In this document: one piece after another, positions 9,337-18,440 of the stretch | How positions within the stretch are numbered: position 1 is the first letter of the stretch | Layout: every line of letters starts with the position of its first letter | From: Symbiodinium natans | Lineage: Eukaryota; Sar; Dinophyceae; Suessiales; Symbiodiniaceae | Direction of reading: 5' to 3' | NCBI GenBank assembly: GCA_905221605.1 | Contig: CAJNDS010002834.1 | Coordinates: 523,174-568,173, forward strand | Length of the DNA: 45,000 bases | Notes under the pieces: model-generated | What the model was told of the DNA's origin: nothing | What the model saw: the letters and a program-made list of their open reading frames with translations, nothing else | The model's database searches: none | Program-made: the position numbers and the translations under genes

Positions 9337-9426
9337 GCGGTTCTGCCCACCTTGCAATCTGCCGCATCCGTGACGGCAGACGTGCTGAAGGCGGTCTTTG
9401 TTTTTACCAGTTTGGGAATCTTGCAT
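9337..9426 (+). CDS. Putative exon, phase 0 to 0
   Basis: Acceptor GACGAAG; donor GTGAGG, followed by GTTCAGGG repeats. Reads AVLPTLQSAASVTADVLKAV then FVFTSLGILH, a partly hydrophobic segment. Thirty whole codons. Confidence 0.6.
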
Positions 9427-9525
9427 GTGAGGGTTCAGGGTTTAAGGGTTTAGGGCTTAATTAGGCTTTAGGGTTTAGGGTTTAGGGTTTAGGGTTTGGC
9501 TTGCGTGCGTTGCCTCACCCTGAAG

Positions 9526-9613
9526 GAAACTCGTCTCGCCTCCGCGCGCGCCTTCGATGTTTTGAAGTACGACATCTACACGCCAGGCTCCGTGCCCGAA
9601 CGCCTACTTGGAG
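9526..9613 (+). CDS. Putative exon, phase 0 to 1
   Basis: Acceptor CACCCTGAAG; donor GTTCGTGG (an alternative GTACGT lies at 9621). Reads ETRLASARAFDVLKYDIYTP then GSVPERLLG. The upstream intron (9427-9525) is only 99 bp and largely TTTAGGG-type. Confidence 0.65.
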
Positions 9614-9915
9614 GTTCGTGGTACGTATAAACCAATTATGACTGTATTTATAATAACCCGCTTATAAGCCTTATAGTGACCCTAATGTGGTGGTAATCGG
9701 GCTATACGTGCAGTTAATATTTGGGCCATTAAGTGAGCCCTAGCCTTTCTGGCCCCAAGCCCATACCTATAAGCCCCACAAAGACCCCAAACCCCGAAAC
9801 CCCAGGCTGGGTCTTATAATACAATATTGCCAGGTTGAACCCCAAGGTTGATATTCTGGTCCTAAACCTCTGGCCCGAAACCCTAAACCCCAAACCCTAA
9901 ACCCCTGAACGCCAG

Positions 9916-9982
9916 GTGCCACCAAGACCCCGGAGCCTGTAAAACGTGCGGCAAACGCGTTGGTGGAGGCCACTTCTCCAGG
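9916..9982 (+). CDS. Putative exon, phase 1 to 2
   Basis: Acceptor GAACGCCAG; donor GTTCAGGG. Reads ATKTPEPVKRAANALVEATS then P. The two leading bases complete a Gly codon with 9526-9613. Confidence 0.6.
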
Positions 9983-10027
9983 GTTCAGGGTTTAGGGTTT
10001 AGGGTTTAGGATGCTTAGAGTTGTTAG
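9983..10027 (+). other. 45-bp intron made of telomeric repeats
   Basis: Starts GTTCAGGGTTTAGGG, continues in TTTAGGG-type units and ends GTTGTTAG. Donor and acceptor are both drawn from the heptamer itself. Phase fits on both sides (2 to 2). Confidence 0.5.
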
Positions 10028-10070
10028 GGCGTCGGGTGTTGGGGTTCAGGTTTCCATGGAGGCCGAGCTT
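10028..10070 (+). CDS. Putative exon, phase 2 to 0
   Basis: Acceptor GTTGTTAG; donor GTCAGCCC. Reads ASGVGVQVSMEAEL. A shorter version starting at 10050 (after TTCAG) is possible but breaks phase. Confidence 0.5.
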
Positions 10071-10746
10071 GTCAGCCCTGGGCCCTGGACCCTAAACATT
10101 AAAAACCTAAACCCTAAACTCGTGATAACAGCACAAGGCCGCTACACTTTTGAAAGCAAAACAACCTAAATCCTGAACACCAAACCCTGGTATGTGAAAG
10201 AAAAAGACCTCACAAAACCTCAAATGCCCGACCCGAGGCCCAAAGCCCTCGACTGTGTAGCCTGCCCGGCCCAACCACCGGCCATTGTGCCACAAGAACT
10301 TAAACCCTGAACCCTAACCCCTATACCCTAAAGCCTACAACCATAAATCCCTGTTAAGGTAGTTTGGAAGGGGGGTGAAGGGGTCGGGAAGGGGGCAGGG
10401 GCTGGAGGGGCAGGGGGGTGGGGGTCTTGCCTTTTCTAAAGGGTTCTCGGTAATGTAACTACCCTTAGAAGGGCCCGCATCCTTCTGCGCTCCCCATCCA
10501 AAACCCGGATGTATTCAATCCCTGAACCCTAAAGCCTAAACCCTAAATACACATGGCCCTAAAGCTGCTATGCGGGAATCCCTTACAAGGCCCAGGCATA
10601 GGGCCATTGGGGTGATTGCAGTGCGAGACCCTCAGTACTGATGCCTAAATCCTGATCCCTAAGCCCTAAACACAAAGCCCTGAACCCTAAGCCCTAAACC
10701 CTAAACCCTAAACCCTAAACCCAAAGCCCGAACCGGTGAGTTTCAG

Positions 10747-10794
10747 GCTTCATCGGAGACCCGCCGTCGCTTCACGCACTTCATCAGTAGCATG
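10747..10794 (+). CDS. Putative exon, phase 0 to 0
   Basis: Acceptor GAGTTTCAG, donor GTGGGCGG. Reads ASSETRRRFTHFISSM (16 whole codons). CCCTAAA units lie upstream and TTTAGGG downstream. Confidence 0.6.
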
Positions 10795-10839
10795 GTGGGC
10801 GGCTTATAGGGCTGAGGCTTCAAGGGTTTGGCCAGGGTT

Positions 10840-11425
10840 TAGAGTTTAGGGTTTGGGGTTTGGGGTTTGGGGTTTAGGGTTTAGGGTTTAGCGTTTCGGG
10901 TTTGAGGGTTTGAGTGTTTGAGTTTAGGGTTTGGGGGTTGGGGTTTGGGGTTTAGGGTCATTTGCTAAGACCTGAAACCCCAAAAGGTAAAACCCTAAGT
11001 CATTTGGGCTTATGTTTCTGTGTTCGGGAGCTTTGACGGTCATTTGGGGCCTGGGGAAGGGTTTTTTGATAAGGCAAGAATGTGGTGGAAAGGACCGGGG
11101 GCGATATTACTTACTAGAGTTTAGGGTTTAGGGTTTGATTGGGGTTTAGGGTTCATAGTTTATAGGGTTCAGGGTCTAGGGGTTAGGGATGATTAAGATC
11201 CTTATTTTGGGAATATGGGGCCCTTACAGCCCCCGTCCCTTCCACCCCCTTGGTTCCTTCTGAGTTTAGGGTTTGGGCTTCAGGGCCACGAGCTCAGCAG
11301 CTCGACCCTTCCTTGCTCAGATCCCAAATCCCACAGCCCGAAGCCCTAAAAGGGTGTAGGGGTTAGGGGTTTAAGGGGTAGGGGTTTAGGGTTTAGGGTT
11401 TATGTAGGGTTCAGGGTTTAGGGCG
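10840..11425. repeat. Degenerate TTTAGGG-rich intron interior
   Basis: Several short TTTAGGG and TTTGGGG blocks separated by 50 to 100 bp of AT/GC-mixed sequence. No exon seen in this stretch. Confidence 0.8.
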
Positions 11426-11507
11426 ACTCGTTCTGACTCGAATATTGCCCTGAAAGCCGTTTCTGTTTCGTGCGATCAGAGGTGAATGGCCCTTAGTGCT
11501 AGGAGAG

Positions 11508-11585
11508 CTCTCACTTCCCTTGGCCACGGAGGGGCAGGGATGGGTGGCAGAAGGCTTGCTCTCTCTGTACCAGCACCTGTGGACA
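11508..11585 (+). CDS. Putative exon, phase 0 to 0
   Basis: Acceptor CTAGGAGAG, donor GTTCGGGG. Reads LSLPLATEGQGWVAEGLLSL then YQHLWT. The frame stays open downstream (VRGWLRGARPLLALTHL), so the true donor may be the GT near 11653. Product not recognised. Confidence 0.5.
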
Positions 11586-12057
11586 GTTCGGGGCTGGCTG
11601 AGGGGGGCCCGGCCACTTTTGGCACTCACACATCTCAGACCCCTTCAAGGGGTTTCACCATGCAATTTAATTAGGCAGCGACCTACTCTGATCGCCCTGA
11701 AAGCAATAATATGCTAGCATCGTGGCAGATGTTTGATATTAGTGGGTAGGGGGTGTAGAACGCCACTGGGATGGGGTTGTATCTTGTCTTGAAAAAGAAC
11801 ACGCATAGCAGGCCGAATGTATGCTTCATGAGGGTATGTATTTGGGCCCTGAAGTAGTGTAACCTTTAGAGTATTGCGGTTAGCCTTTAGGGCTTATTGC
11901 CCAGGCCCTAAACGTCTGATGGCCCAAAGCCTAGACTCCAAGCCCTAGGCCCTTTACCTTTGCTCTCAACCTGCAAACCCTACACCCTGGGGCCTACATT
12001 CTAGACCCCAAAGCCAAAACTCGAAACCCCAAGCCCTGAACCCTAAGCCCTCAACCT

Positions 12058-12190
12058 GTAACCACCCTAAACCCTAAACCCTAAACCCTAAACCCTAAAC
12101 CCTAAACCCTAAACCCTAAACCCTAAACCCTAAACCCTAAACCCTAAACCCTAGACCCTAGACCCTAGACCCTTGACCCTAGACCCTAAA
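12058..12190. repeat. CCCTAAA block
   Basis: About 14 perfect CCCTAAA units, then CCCTAGA variants, upstream of the exon at 12249. Confidence 0.95.
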
Positions 12191-12248
12191 CCCCGACCCC
12201 TAGGCCCCCAGACCCTGGAAGCCCGGAAGCCCAAATCCCTGAGTTGAG

Positions 12249-12303
12249 GCGCAGAATTTGGCTGCTGACGTCGAGAGCAGGAGCTCTTTAGTGGCCAACC
12301 CAT
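12249..12303 (+). CDS. Putative exon, phase 0 to 1
   Basis: Acceptor GAGTTGAG; donor GTAGGG, leading into TTTAGGG units. Reads AQNLAADVESRSSLVANP. The competing frame contains a stop. Confidence 0.6.
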
Positions 12304-12378
12304 GTAGGGTTTAGGGTTTAGGGTTTAGGGTTTAGGGTTTAGGGTTTAGGGTTTAGGGTTTAGGGTGTAGCAACCCAG

Positions 12379-12421
12379 CAGTCGCGCCTCAGAACTCCCA
12401 ACACAAACTCCAACCGAGGGG
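12379..12421 (+). CDS. Putative exon, phase 1 to 2 (alternative start 12371)
   Basis: Acceptor CAACCCAG, donor GTTTCGGG. Reads VAPQNSQHKLQPR. Using the acceptor GTGTAG instead, the frame TQQSRLRTPNTNSNRG is open and would need a different reading of the next exon. The choice is unresolved. Confidence 0.45.
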
Positions 12422-12659
12422 GTTTCGGGTGTGCGGGAGTCTTAGGGTTTGCGGTTTAGGGTTTAGGGTTTAGGGTTTAGGGTTTCCCTGGATATGGGCC
12501 ATTGAAAGTGGACCCGGCAGATACCCCTTGTATGCCCTGTAACACCCCACCACCATATTAAGGACCCCATGTCACTACCCTTAGGGGTAGTTTTTTTCTC
12601 CATGGATTTTGTGGTGAACTGCTCGGGTTCATGTGGTCTCGGGCACTTTTAGCTCCTTG

Positions 12660-12835
12660 ACCCTTAGCAGCCCTAAACCCGGAACCCTAAGCCCTAAACC
12701 CGAAACCCAAAACCCCAAACCGTAAACTCTAAACCCTAAGCCCTAAGCCCCAAACCCTAAACCCTAAACCCTAAACCCTAAACCCTAAACCCTAAACCCT
12801 AAACCCTAAACCCTAAACCCAAAACCCAAAACCCA
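12660..12835. repeat. CCCTAAA block
   Basis: Degenerate at the left, about 10 perfect units at the right, then CCCAAAA variants. It precedes the exon at 12866. Confidence 0.95.
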
Positions 12836-12865
12836 CCCTCCACCCGCACACCCGAAGCCCAGCAG

Positions 12866-12937
12866 GCGTCTGCCAGCAGCCGCCACGCTCGCCTTGGCAG
12901 ATCTTGAGCCAACATGGGCAACTTGGACCCACAAAGG
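12866..12937 (+). CDS. Putative exon, phase 2 to 2
   Basis: Acceptor CCAGCAG, donor GTTTAGGG. Reads RLPAAATLALADLEPTWATW then THK. Another frame (GVCQQPPRSPWQILS) is open too. Its last bases are duplicated about 150 bp downstream, on the far side of the TTTAGGG block. Confidence 0.55.
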
Positions 12938-13068
12938 GTTTAGGGTTTAGGGTTTAGGGTTTAGGGTTTAGGGTTTAGGGTTTAGGGTTTAGGGTTTAGG
13001 GTTTAGGGTTTAGGGTTCAGAGTTTTGGGTTGAGGGTTTAGGGTTCAGGGTTCAGGGTTCAGGGTTTA
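12938..13068. repeat. TTTAGGG block flanked by direct repeats
   Basis: About 12 TTTAGGG units then TTCAGGG variants. CAACTTGGACCCACAAA occurs just before it (12918-12935) and just after it (about 13070-13087). Confidence 0.85.
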
Positions 13069-13262
13069 GGCCAACTTGGACCCACAAACCTTAAGACCCT
13101 TGGACCCTTAAGGTGGTACCCTTGGGTTTCGGGGACCCTTTTTTTGGGCTTCATAAGGTCGTATAAGGCTTATGACGGGCAACTTAGGAGTATAGACTTG
13201 GAATGTTGCGGCGTGCTTGAAGGTGTATAGGGATTGGGGATTAGTGTTTGGGGTTTCGGGGG

Positions 13263-13370
13263 TTGGGATGTTCCCCCTTATGCTCAGCGTCCTTAATCGT
13301 GATTATAATCCGGGGGGGGGGGGTACTATAATGCTTATTAAGGAATGTTGGTATAAGGCGGGAACATCCC
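13263..13370. mobile_element. MITE-like element, family A copy 2
   Basis: Ends TTGGGATGTTCCCCCTTAT and GCGGGAACATCCC. The inner ATTATAATCC is interrupted by an 11-G run. Confidence 0.75.
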
Positions 13371-13439
13371 GTCACCTTATTACGAACCTTAAATCCGAGT
13401 AGCCCCATTTAGGCCCTTCTGAATTCCTTATGAACCCTT

Positions 13440-14000
13440 CTCCCCAAACCCTAAGAAGCCCCTGCGAGCACTTAAGCCGGCCTGTCAAGCTTCGCCCTAA
13501 ACCTTAGATATCCTGCAAACGACCTACAAACCTTTCACCCCAAACCCTAGATTCTAGACAGCCTTCTAAAAAGTGATAAAAGCTTACAAACCCTTCGCCC
13601 TGAACCCTCAAAGCCCTTTCGATCCCTTCAAAAAACACCTATCAAACCCTTAGCCTCGAGCTTTAAACCCCCTCGGACGCGTTTTGGGGCGTAGCTGTGG
13701 GAGCTTGCGAGATCTAGGCGCCCTAAACCTTAAACCCTACACCCTCAACCCTCAACCCTAAGTCCTAACTCCTACGCCTTAAGACCTGAATCCCGAGCCC
13801 TACTAAGCCTTAACCCCTAAACCTTAAACCCGAACCCGCCCCAGCCCCAAAGCCTAAACGCAAAATCCCCCAAACCCCAAATCCTAAACCATAAAGCCCC
13901 CAAACCCCCCAAACCCACAAAGCCCCTAGACCTCCCCTAAAACCTAAGCCCTAAAAACCCTAAACCCTAACCCCTAAACCCCTAAGCCCCAAACGTCGAA
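13440..14000. repeat. Strongly degenerate CCCTAAA-type region
   Basis: C- and A-rich sequence with scattered CCCTAAA, CCCCAAA and CCTTAAA units; looks like decayed telomeric repeats. No exon seen before 14013. Confidence 0.7.
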
Positions 14001-14012
14001 ACCTGTTTTCAG

Positions 14013-14085
14013 GCTCCCCGTTCGGTGGGAGCCACCGTCGAGTCCGCTCCCGTCGCCAATGTCATTTTTCCCGCCTGAGGCAACA
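14013..14085 (+). CDS. Putative exon, phase 2 to 0
   Basis: Acceptor CTGTTTTCAG; donor GTTCAATAGG. Reads LPVRWEPPSSPLPSPMSFFP then PEAT. The phase-0 frame APRSVGATVESAPVAN is also open with a donor at 14061. Phase favours the first. Confidence 0.5.
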
Positions 14086-14303
14086 GTTCAATAGGAGGTC
14101 GTGGTTCAGGGGTTTGGGGTTCAGGGGTTAGGTGTAGGGTGTTAGAGGGCTTGGAGGGTTTGGAGGGTTCAGAGGGTCTAGGGGGTTCAGTTTAGAGGGT
14201 TCAGAGGGTTTAGGGGGTTTGGCGCATGCGGCTTTGGAGGGGGGGCATCGGTGTTTGGGGTTTAGAGCTTTTGGGGCTTCCAAGTTTAGGGTTTAGGGAT
14301 CAG

Positions 14304-14341
14304 GGTGCCGCTCATTCTACCGACGACCTAAACCCTAAACC
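14304..14341 (+). CDS. Possible exon, phase 0 to 2
   Basis: Acceptor GGGATCAG lies within TTTAGGG-type repeat. Reads GAAHSTDDLN and runs into CCCTAAACC|GTAAAC. It is weak because part of the exon would be telomeric repeat. Confidence 0.3.
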
Positions 14342-14519
14342 GTAAACCGTAAACCCTAAACCCTAATCCCTAAACCCTAAACCCTAAACCCTAAACCCTA
14401 AACCCTAAACCCTGAACCTTCCTGGGCTTTGGTCCAACTGCAAGTTGTTCAACTTTTCGGGCTCACGATGTTTAAGGGGTGGATGGTTCCGCAAGTAGCC
14501 TTCGTATCTTTGGTTTCAG

Positions 14520-14560
14520 CATCCCTCGGGGGGTTCTGCATAGAGCTCTAGACATTTCAC
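14520..14560 (+). CDS. Putative exon, phase 2 to 1
   Basis: Acceptor TTTGGTTTCAG, donor GTGTGTG. Reads IPRGVLHRALDIS. An open stretch just upstream (LFNFSGSRCLRGGWFRK, 14445-14494) cannot be joined by splicing because only 25 bp separate them. Confidence 0.45.
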
Positions 14561-14719
14561 GTGTGTGCATACCTATGTCACATGTATACATACATATATA
14601 GAGGGTTTAGGGTTTAGGGTTTAGGGCTTAGGGTTTAGGGTTTAGGGGATATGGTTTGGTGTTCAGGGGCCGGGGATGTAAGGCACATTTATATTTGAGG
14701 CCTTGTTGCCTAGACTCAG

Positions 14720-14756
14720 TGTGCGACTTGTCCAAGTCAGGAGGCCCATTTATAGG
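14720..14756 (+). CDS. Putative exon, phase 1 to 2
   Basis: Acceptor TAGACTCAG, donor GTCTTCAG. Reads CDLSKSGGPFI. The leading two bases complete a Leu codon with 14520-14560. Confidence 0.45.
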
Positions 14757-14889
14757 GTCTTCAGTGTGGTTTTCAGGGTGTTTAGGGTTTATTAGGGTTT
14801 ATAGGGTTTACAGGGATTATAGGGTTTATAGGGACTATGGGGTTTACAGGTTTTGTGGGGTTTTTCCATGCTGCTGCTTCGCGTCTTAG

Positions 14890-14911
14890 CTAAAGATCGT
14901 GCTAAAGAGAG
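14890..14911 (+). CDS. Putative small exon, phase 1 to 2
   Basis: Acceptor CGCGTCTTAG after a pyrimidine-rich tract, donor GTGCGTG. Reads KDRAKE. It fits the next exon but not 14720-14756, so an exon may be missing between them. Confidence 0.4.
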
Positions 14912-15015
14912 GTGCGTGCTCCGGAGCCTAAACCCTAAACCCTTAACCCCTCCAACCCCTAAACCCTAAACCCTAAACCGTAAACCCTAAACCCTAAACC
15001 CTAAACCCCTCGCAG

Positions 15016-15061
15016 CTGTTTCAATAGCTTCGCGGAAAACGCGAAGCGCGGGGGGAGCCGG
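15016..15061 (+). CDS. Putative exon, phase 2 to 0
   Basis: Acceptor CCCCTCGCAG, donor GTAGTGCG. Reads CFNSFAENAKRGGSR. If the donor is not used, the frame ends VVR and TAG at 15071, a possible gene end. Confidence 0.5.
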
Positions 15062-15304
15062 GTAGTGCGTTAGGGGGTCCGCACCAGTCACTAGACAAGG
15101 CTTATAGGGCTCAGGAGTTTCAAGTCTATGGTTAAAGTACTTTGTGGTGCTTTACTGTAACTTTAGATCCTTAGCCTTTTTGGGTTTGTTGGGTTTCTTA
15201 ATATGGCAGCTAAAGGTTTGATTTGTTACTACCCTCCTAAGTGGTGGAAGTCAGCTTAGGGTTCTAACCCAAGGGTTTAGGGCTTACAAGGAAGCCCACC
15301 GCAG

Positions 15305-15377
15305 ACTTGGGTCCCTGGGATTCGTCCGCCATGCGCCTGTTACTGCTTCTGTTGCTGGCATGCGCCTGGCCAACGAG
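15305..15377 (+). CDS. Putative exon or first exon with signal-peptide-like start
   Basis: Two readings. From ATG at 15331: MRLLLLLLLACAWPT, a short Arg followed by a Leu run, typical of a signal peptide start, with donor GTGGGG at 15378. From acceptor CACCGCAG in phase 0: TWVPGIRPPCACYCFCC, which keeps phase with 15016 and 15562 but is an unlikely Cys-rich peptide. A new gene may start here. Confidence 0.4.
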
Positions 15378-15561
15378 GTGGGGCTTAGGAATTCGGGCTC
15401 AGGGTTCAGGGTTTAGGGCTTATAGGGCTTAGGGTTTAGGGTTTAGGGCTTAATTAGGGTTTAGGGTTTGGGATTTAGGGTTTAGGGTTTAGGGTGGGCT
15501 CAGGGCTTCCCTGGATCCAGATACGGTTGGCTTACAGTTAATTTCGCGTTCCTGTTCCCAG

Positions 15562-15582
15562 GTGACTTCATTCCCCGGCTTG
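15562..15582 (+). CDS. Putative small exon, phase 1 to 1
   Basis: Strong acceptor TTCCTGTTCCCAG, donor GTGCCCC. Reads DFIPRL. An earlier acceptor (CTTACAG) would add NFAFLFPG in the same frame. Confidence 0.4.
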
Positions 15583-15742
15583 GTGCCCCTAGTCCCTAAA
15601 CCCTAAACCCTAAGCCCCAAACCCCGACCCCCAAACCCCAAACCCTAGACCCTAAACCCTAGACCCTAAAACACTACATATCAGGCTCTGTATGTAGAGG
15701 TAAACCCACCCGGACAGAAGTCCTGCGGGCTATACGTTGAAA

Positions 15743-15850
15743 CCCTAAGGGTCCATCTTCCTATATCGTATACACTTGGAGCCTAGAGCCACTATATGTG
15801 AACCCCTTGAGGGCAAAAAACAGATACAAAACACGTACAAGTGGACCCTT
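15743..15850. mobile_element. MITE-like element, family E copy 2 (diverged)
   Basis: ACCCTAAGGGTCCATCTTCC and TATATCGTATACACTTGG match the left half of 30302-30410; the right arm is diverged. Confidence 0.45.
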
Positions 15851-15924
15851 AGGGCAAACCAACAATCCCAAACCCTGAGCCAAGCCTGCGTATTTTCTCC
15901 TCTGCAAAGGGTAAGATGCCCATA

Positions 15925-16030
15925 GTCAGTAAGTACCCTTATTCCCTTTTTTGGGGGGGTTAGGGTCCCTTGTCAACCCCTTTAAGCAAAAAGGGCGCCT
16001 TTTTCATCTTTATTGCTGGGCAACCTAGAT
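15925..16030. mobile_element. Short dispersed element, family D copy
   Basis: Starts TACCCTTATTCCCTTTTTTG, contains GTTAGGGTCCCTTG and ends TTGCTGGGCAACC. Shared layout with about 191-332, 2368-2474, 26000-26095 and 26731-26828. Confidence 0.55.
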
Positions 16031-16402
16031 GAATGTTTAGGATCTGCCTTTTTTTATTCACTTGTGTGCTAGTACTGTTAGGTTTTTTTTGGGTGGCCTT
16101 TTTCCTGTCTCCATACGGGGGGGGGGGGTTTGGAATAACCTTTCAACTTCTACTATATAGCCCATCGAACTGTAGTCTTCGTAGGGCCCGCAAAATCCCG
16201 GATTAGGAGGTAGGGATCTAAGGTCGAGAGCTTGTCTACCGAAGCCCACTTGGGCAAAGATCGATGGGCCCATCGCATTCGACACCTAAACCCCGAACCC
16301 TAGACCCTAAACCCTAAACCCTAAACCCTGAACCCTAAACCCTAGACCCTAGACCCCAGACCCCAGACCCTAGACCCTAAACCCTAAACCCGGGGGCTGG
16401 AG

Positions 16403-16490
16403 ATTCGAAAGCTTCCGCGACCATGGACCAAAAGGATTCGGAAAGCCAAGAAGTCACCCCCAAAGACATTCCTCCAAGAAGCGAGATGCA
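16403..16490 (+). CDS. Putative exon, phase 1 to 2
   Basis: Acceptor GGGGCTGGAG, GT donor at 16491. Reads SKASATMDQKDSESQEVTPK then DIPPRSEM, a hydrophilic stretch. The frame stays open into a pyrimidine tract (TTTTCTTTTCCCC), so GT at 16491 is preferred. An internal ATG at 16423 could also be a start. Confidence 0.6.
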
Positions 16491-16627
16491 GTTTACTCAA
16501 TGGGCATTGGGCTCCTTTGTTTTGTTTTTGTTTTCTTTTCCCCCCCCCCCCCCAGGGTGTGTGGTTTAGGGTTTAGGGTTTAGAGTTTAGGGTTTAGGGT
16601 TTAGGGTGTAGGGTGTAGGGTTTCCAG

Positions 16628-16671
16628 TGAGCCCCAGCGAGCCCCTCTCCCCCCTCCCTCCATGGCTCCAG
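16628..16671 (+). CDS. Putative exon, phase 2 to 1
   Basis: Acceptor GTTTCCAG, donor GTAGAGG. Reads EPQRAPLPPPSMAP. TTTAGGG lies on the left and CCCTAAA on the right. The first base completes the codon left by 16403-16490. Confidence 0.55.
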
Positions 16672-16683
16672 GTAGAGGCGAGG

Positions 16684-16806
16684 CCCCTGAACCCTGAACC
16701 CTGAACCCTGAACCCTAAACCCTAAACCCTAAACCCTAAACCCTAAACCCTAAACCCTAAACCCTAAACCCTAAACCCTAAACCCTAAACCCTAAACCCT
16801 AAACCG
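16684..16806. repeat. CCCTAAA block
   Basis: CCCTGAA units followed by about 13 perfect CCCTAAA units. Confidence 0.95.
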
Positions 16807-16824
16807 GTTACACGTCGCTTCAAG

Positions 16825-16854
16825 ATGGTGAACTAAGCCCTAGTCGCTACATGG
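16825..16854 (+). CDS. Putative exon, phase 1 to 1
   Basis: Acceptor CGCTTCAAG, donor GTTTGGGG. Reads GELSPSRYM. The other two frames have stops, and phase fits 16628-16671. Confidence 0.5.
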
Positions 16855-16909
16855 GTTTGGGGCTCAACATAGGGTTTAGGGCTGAGGGTTTCGGCTCTAG
16901 GGTTTAGGG

Positions 16910-17095
16910 CTCCTAAACCCCTACATCCCCAAACCCTAAGCCCTAAATCCCGGACCCGAACCCCTAAACCCTAAACCCCTAAACCCCTAAACCCCTAAAC
17001 CCCTAAACCCTAAACCCCTAAACCCTAAACCCTAAACCACTTCCATCATAAAACCCTAAACCCTAAACCCTACACCCTAAACCCTCAATGTGGTG
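16910..17095. repeat. CCCTAAA / CCCCTAAA block
   Basis: Degenerate units, several CCCCTAAA octamers, then CCCTAAA up to the exon at 17101. Confidence 0.9.
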
Positions 17096-17100
17096 CACAG

Positions 17101-17176
17101 GAGCTCATGGCAGCAAACGATCGATTCGGCCGGCTTCCAGCGAACGATTGTGGAGCAGCTGACGGCGGAGACCCAA
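17101..17176 (+). CDS. Putative exon with GC donor
   Basis: Acceptor GGTGCACAG. Reads SSWQQTIDSAGFQRTIVEQL then TAETQ. It is followed directly by GCCCGAAACCC, so a GC donor inside the telomeric repeat is proposed; a GT donor at 17150 is the alternative. Phase does not fit 16825-16854, so an exon may be missing. Confidence 0.55.
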
Positions 17177-17460
17177 GCCCGAAACCCTAAACCCGAAACC
17201 CTAAACCCTAAAACCCGAAACCCTAAAACCCGAAACCCTAGACTCTAAATAGGGTGTAGGCTTTGGAGTTTAGGGCTTCAGGAAGGGTTTCGGGTTTGAG
17301 GGGATCAAAGGGGCTTAAGAGGTTTAGGGTTTAGGGTTTAGGGTTTAGGGTTTAGGGTTTAGGGTTTAGGGTTTAGGGTTTAGGGTTTAGGGTTTAGGGC
17401 TAGGGTTAAGGGTTTCGGGTTTAGGGTTTAGGGTTAGGGTTTTAGGTTTCCTGTCTCCAG

Positions 17461-17551
17461 GAGTTGCTCCTTATTGCCTCGGGTATCGACCAAGAGGGCA
17501 ACAAGAGAAGGACCCCTGCCAGATTCTGCTTGCCCTGGGGGGGGGGGGGGG
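17461..17551 (+). CDS. Putative exon ending in a poly-G run
   Basis: Acceptor CCTGTCTCCAG; donor GTTTAGGG at 17552. Reads ELLLIASGIDQEGNKRRTPA then RFCLPW followed by Gly codons from a run of about 16 G. The run makes the end phase uncertain. Confidence 0.55.
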
Positions 17552-17713
17552 GTTTAGGGTTTAGGGTTAGGGTTTAGGGTTTAGGGTTTAGGGTTTAGGG
17601 TTTAGGGTTTAGGGTTTAGGGTTTAGGGTTTAGGGTTTAGGGTTTAGGGTTTAGGGTTTAGGGTTTAGGGTTTAGGGTTTAGGGTTTAGGGTTTAGGGTT
17701 TAGGGTTTAGGGA
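17552..17713. repeat. Long TTTAGGG block
   Basis: About 23 nearly perfect TTTAGGG units, one of the longest TTTAGGG tracts of the window. Confidence 0.97.
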
Positions 17714-18440
17714 CTCTGTTCTGAAAAGAACCCCAATAAGGTACATGAGTAGATGTGGAAGTTGTCCCGCAAAACGGAAGTTGTCCCATTCCCGCTGTGC
17801 CCTGCGGGAACGCTGCAAAACTGTGATACCATGTCACATGGGCTATGTTCTCAGATGGCTTGTGAGGGCGTGCCACTCGGGAACGGCCACAAAGAGCTCT
17901 CTTTGGCACATATGTCGTTACTCGCCTTAGTGCCTTAGTGGGCTGGGCGTCGGTCGGCCAACTTGCCGATTTGTTGCCGGAGCTTTCTGGATTGCAGGCC
18001 AGCCTTTTAAACCGCAGTCTCCGTCGCACTGTTTGGCGCCCGGGACATCTGGAAGAATGCCGCTGCGTGACGACAAAGCCCCCTGTAATCTGGCTCGGTT
18101 CTTAAAAAAGAAACTGTGCCCTGCGGCGGGCATGCTATCTCAAGGGTGTGGTGGGCATTCTTCAAGAAAAAGAGCCTGTGCCCTGCGGGGCGGCCAACCG
18201 TTGAAGATGATTTTGGCTTGTGTTGAGGGTCCTTGGCAGCGGCATTCTCGAGGGTACAGTCGTGTGAAGTCCGAAATGGTTTTGAAAGCGTGGCTCTTGA
18301 ACACCGCTGTGCCCTCGGAGAACGGCCTCTCGGTCAACTTCTGCACACGTGGGGTAACTTCTGTGCTAGGGGGCTGGGGTAACTTCTGACTTGTGGGGTA
18401 ACAAACACGCACGCTCGTACCCCTAATTTCGGAACCCCCC
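17714..18440. repeat. GC-rich region with five dispersed CTGTGCCCT-type units
   Basis: Units such as CTGTGCCCTGCGGGAACG (17794), GTGCCACTCGGGAACGGCC (17869), CTGTGCCCTGCGGCGGGC (18113), one at 18174 and one at 18305. GGGGTAACTTCTG also repeats at about 18352-18390. Several frames of about 100 codons are open on both strands, none recognised, so coding status is undecided. Confidence 0.5.

Noticed and set aside
14445-14560. Two exons 14445-14494 and 14520-14560 joined in phase
   Set aside because: The intron between them would be only 25 bp, too short to be credible; only the second is kept.
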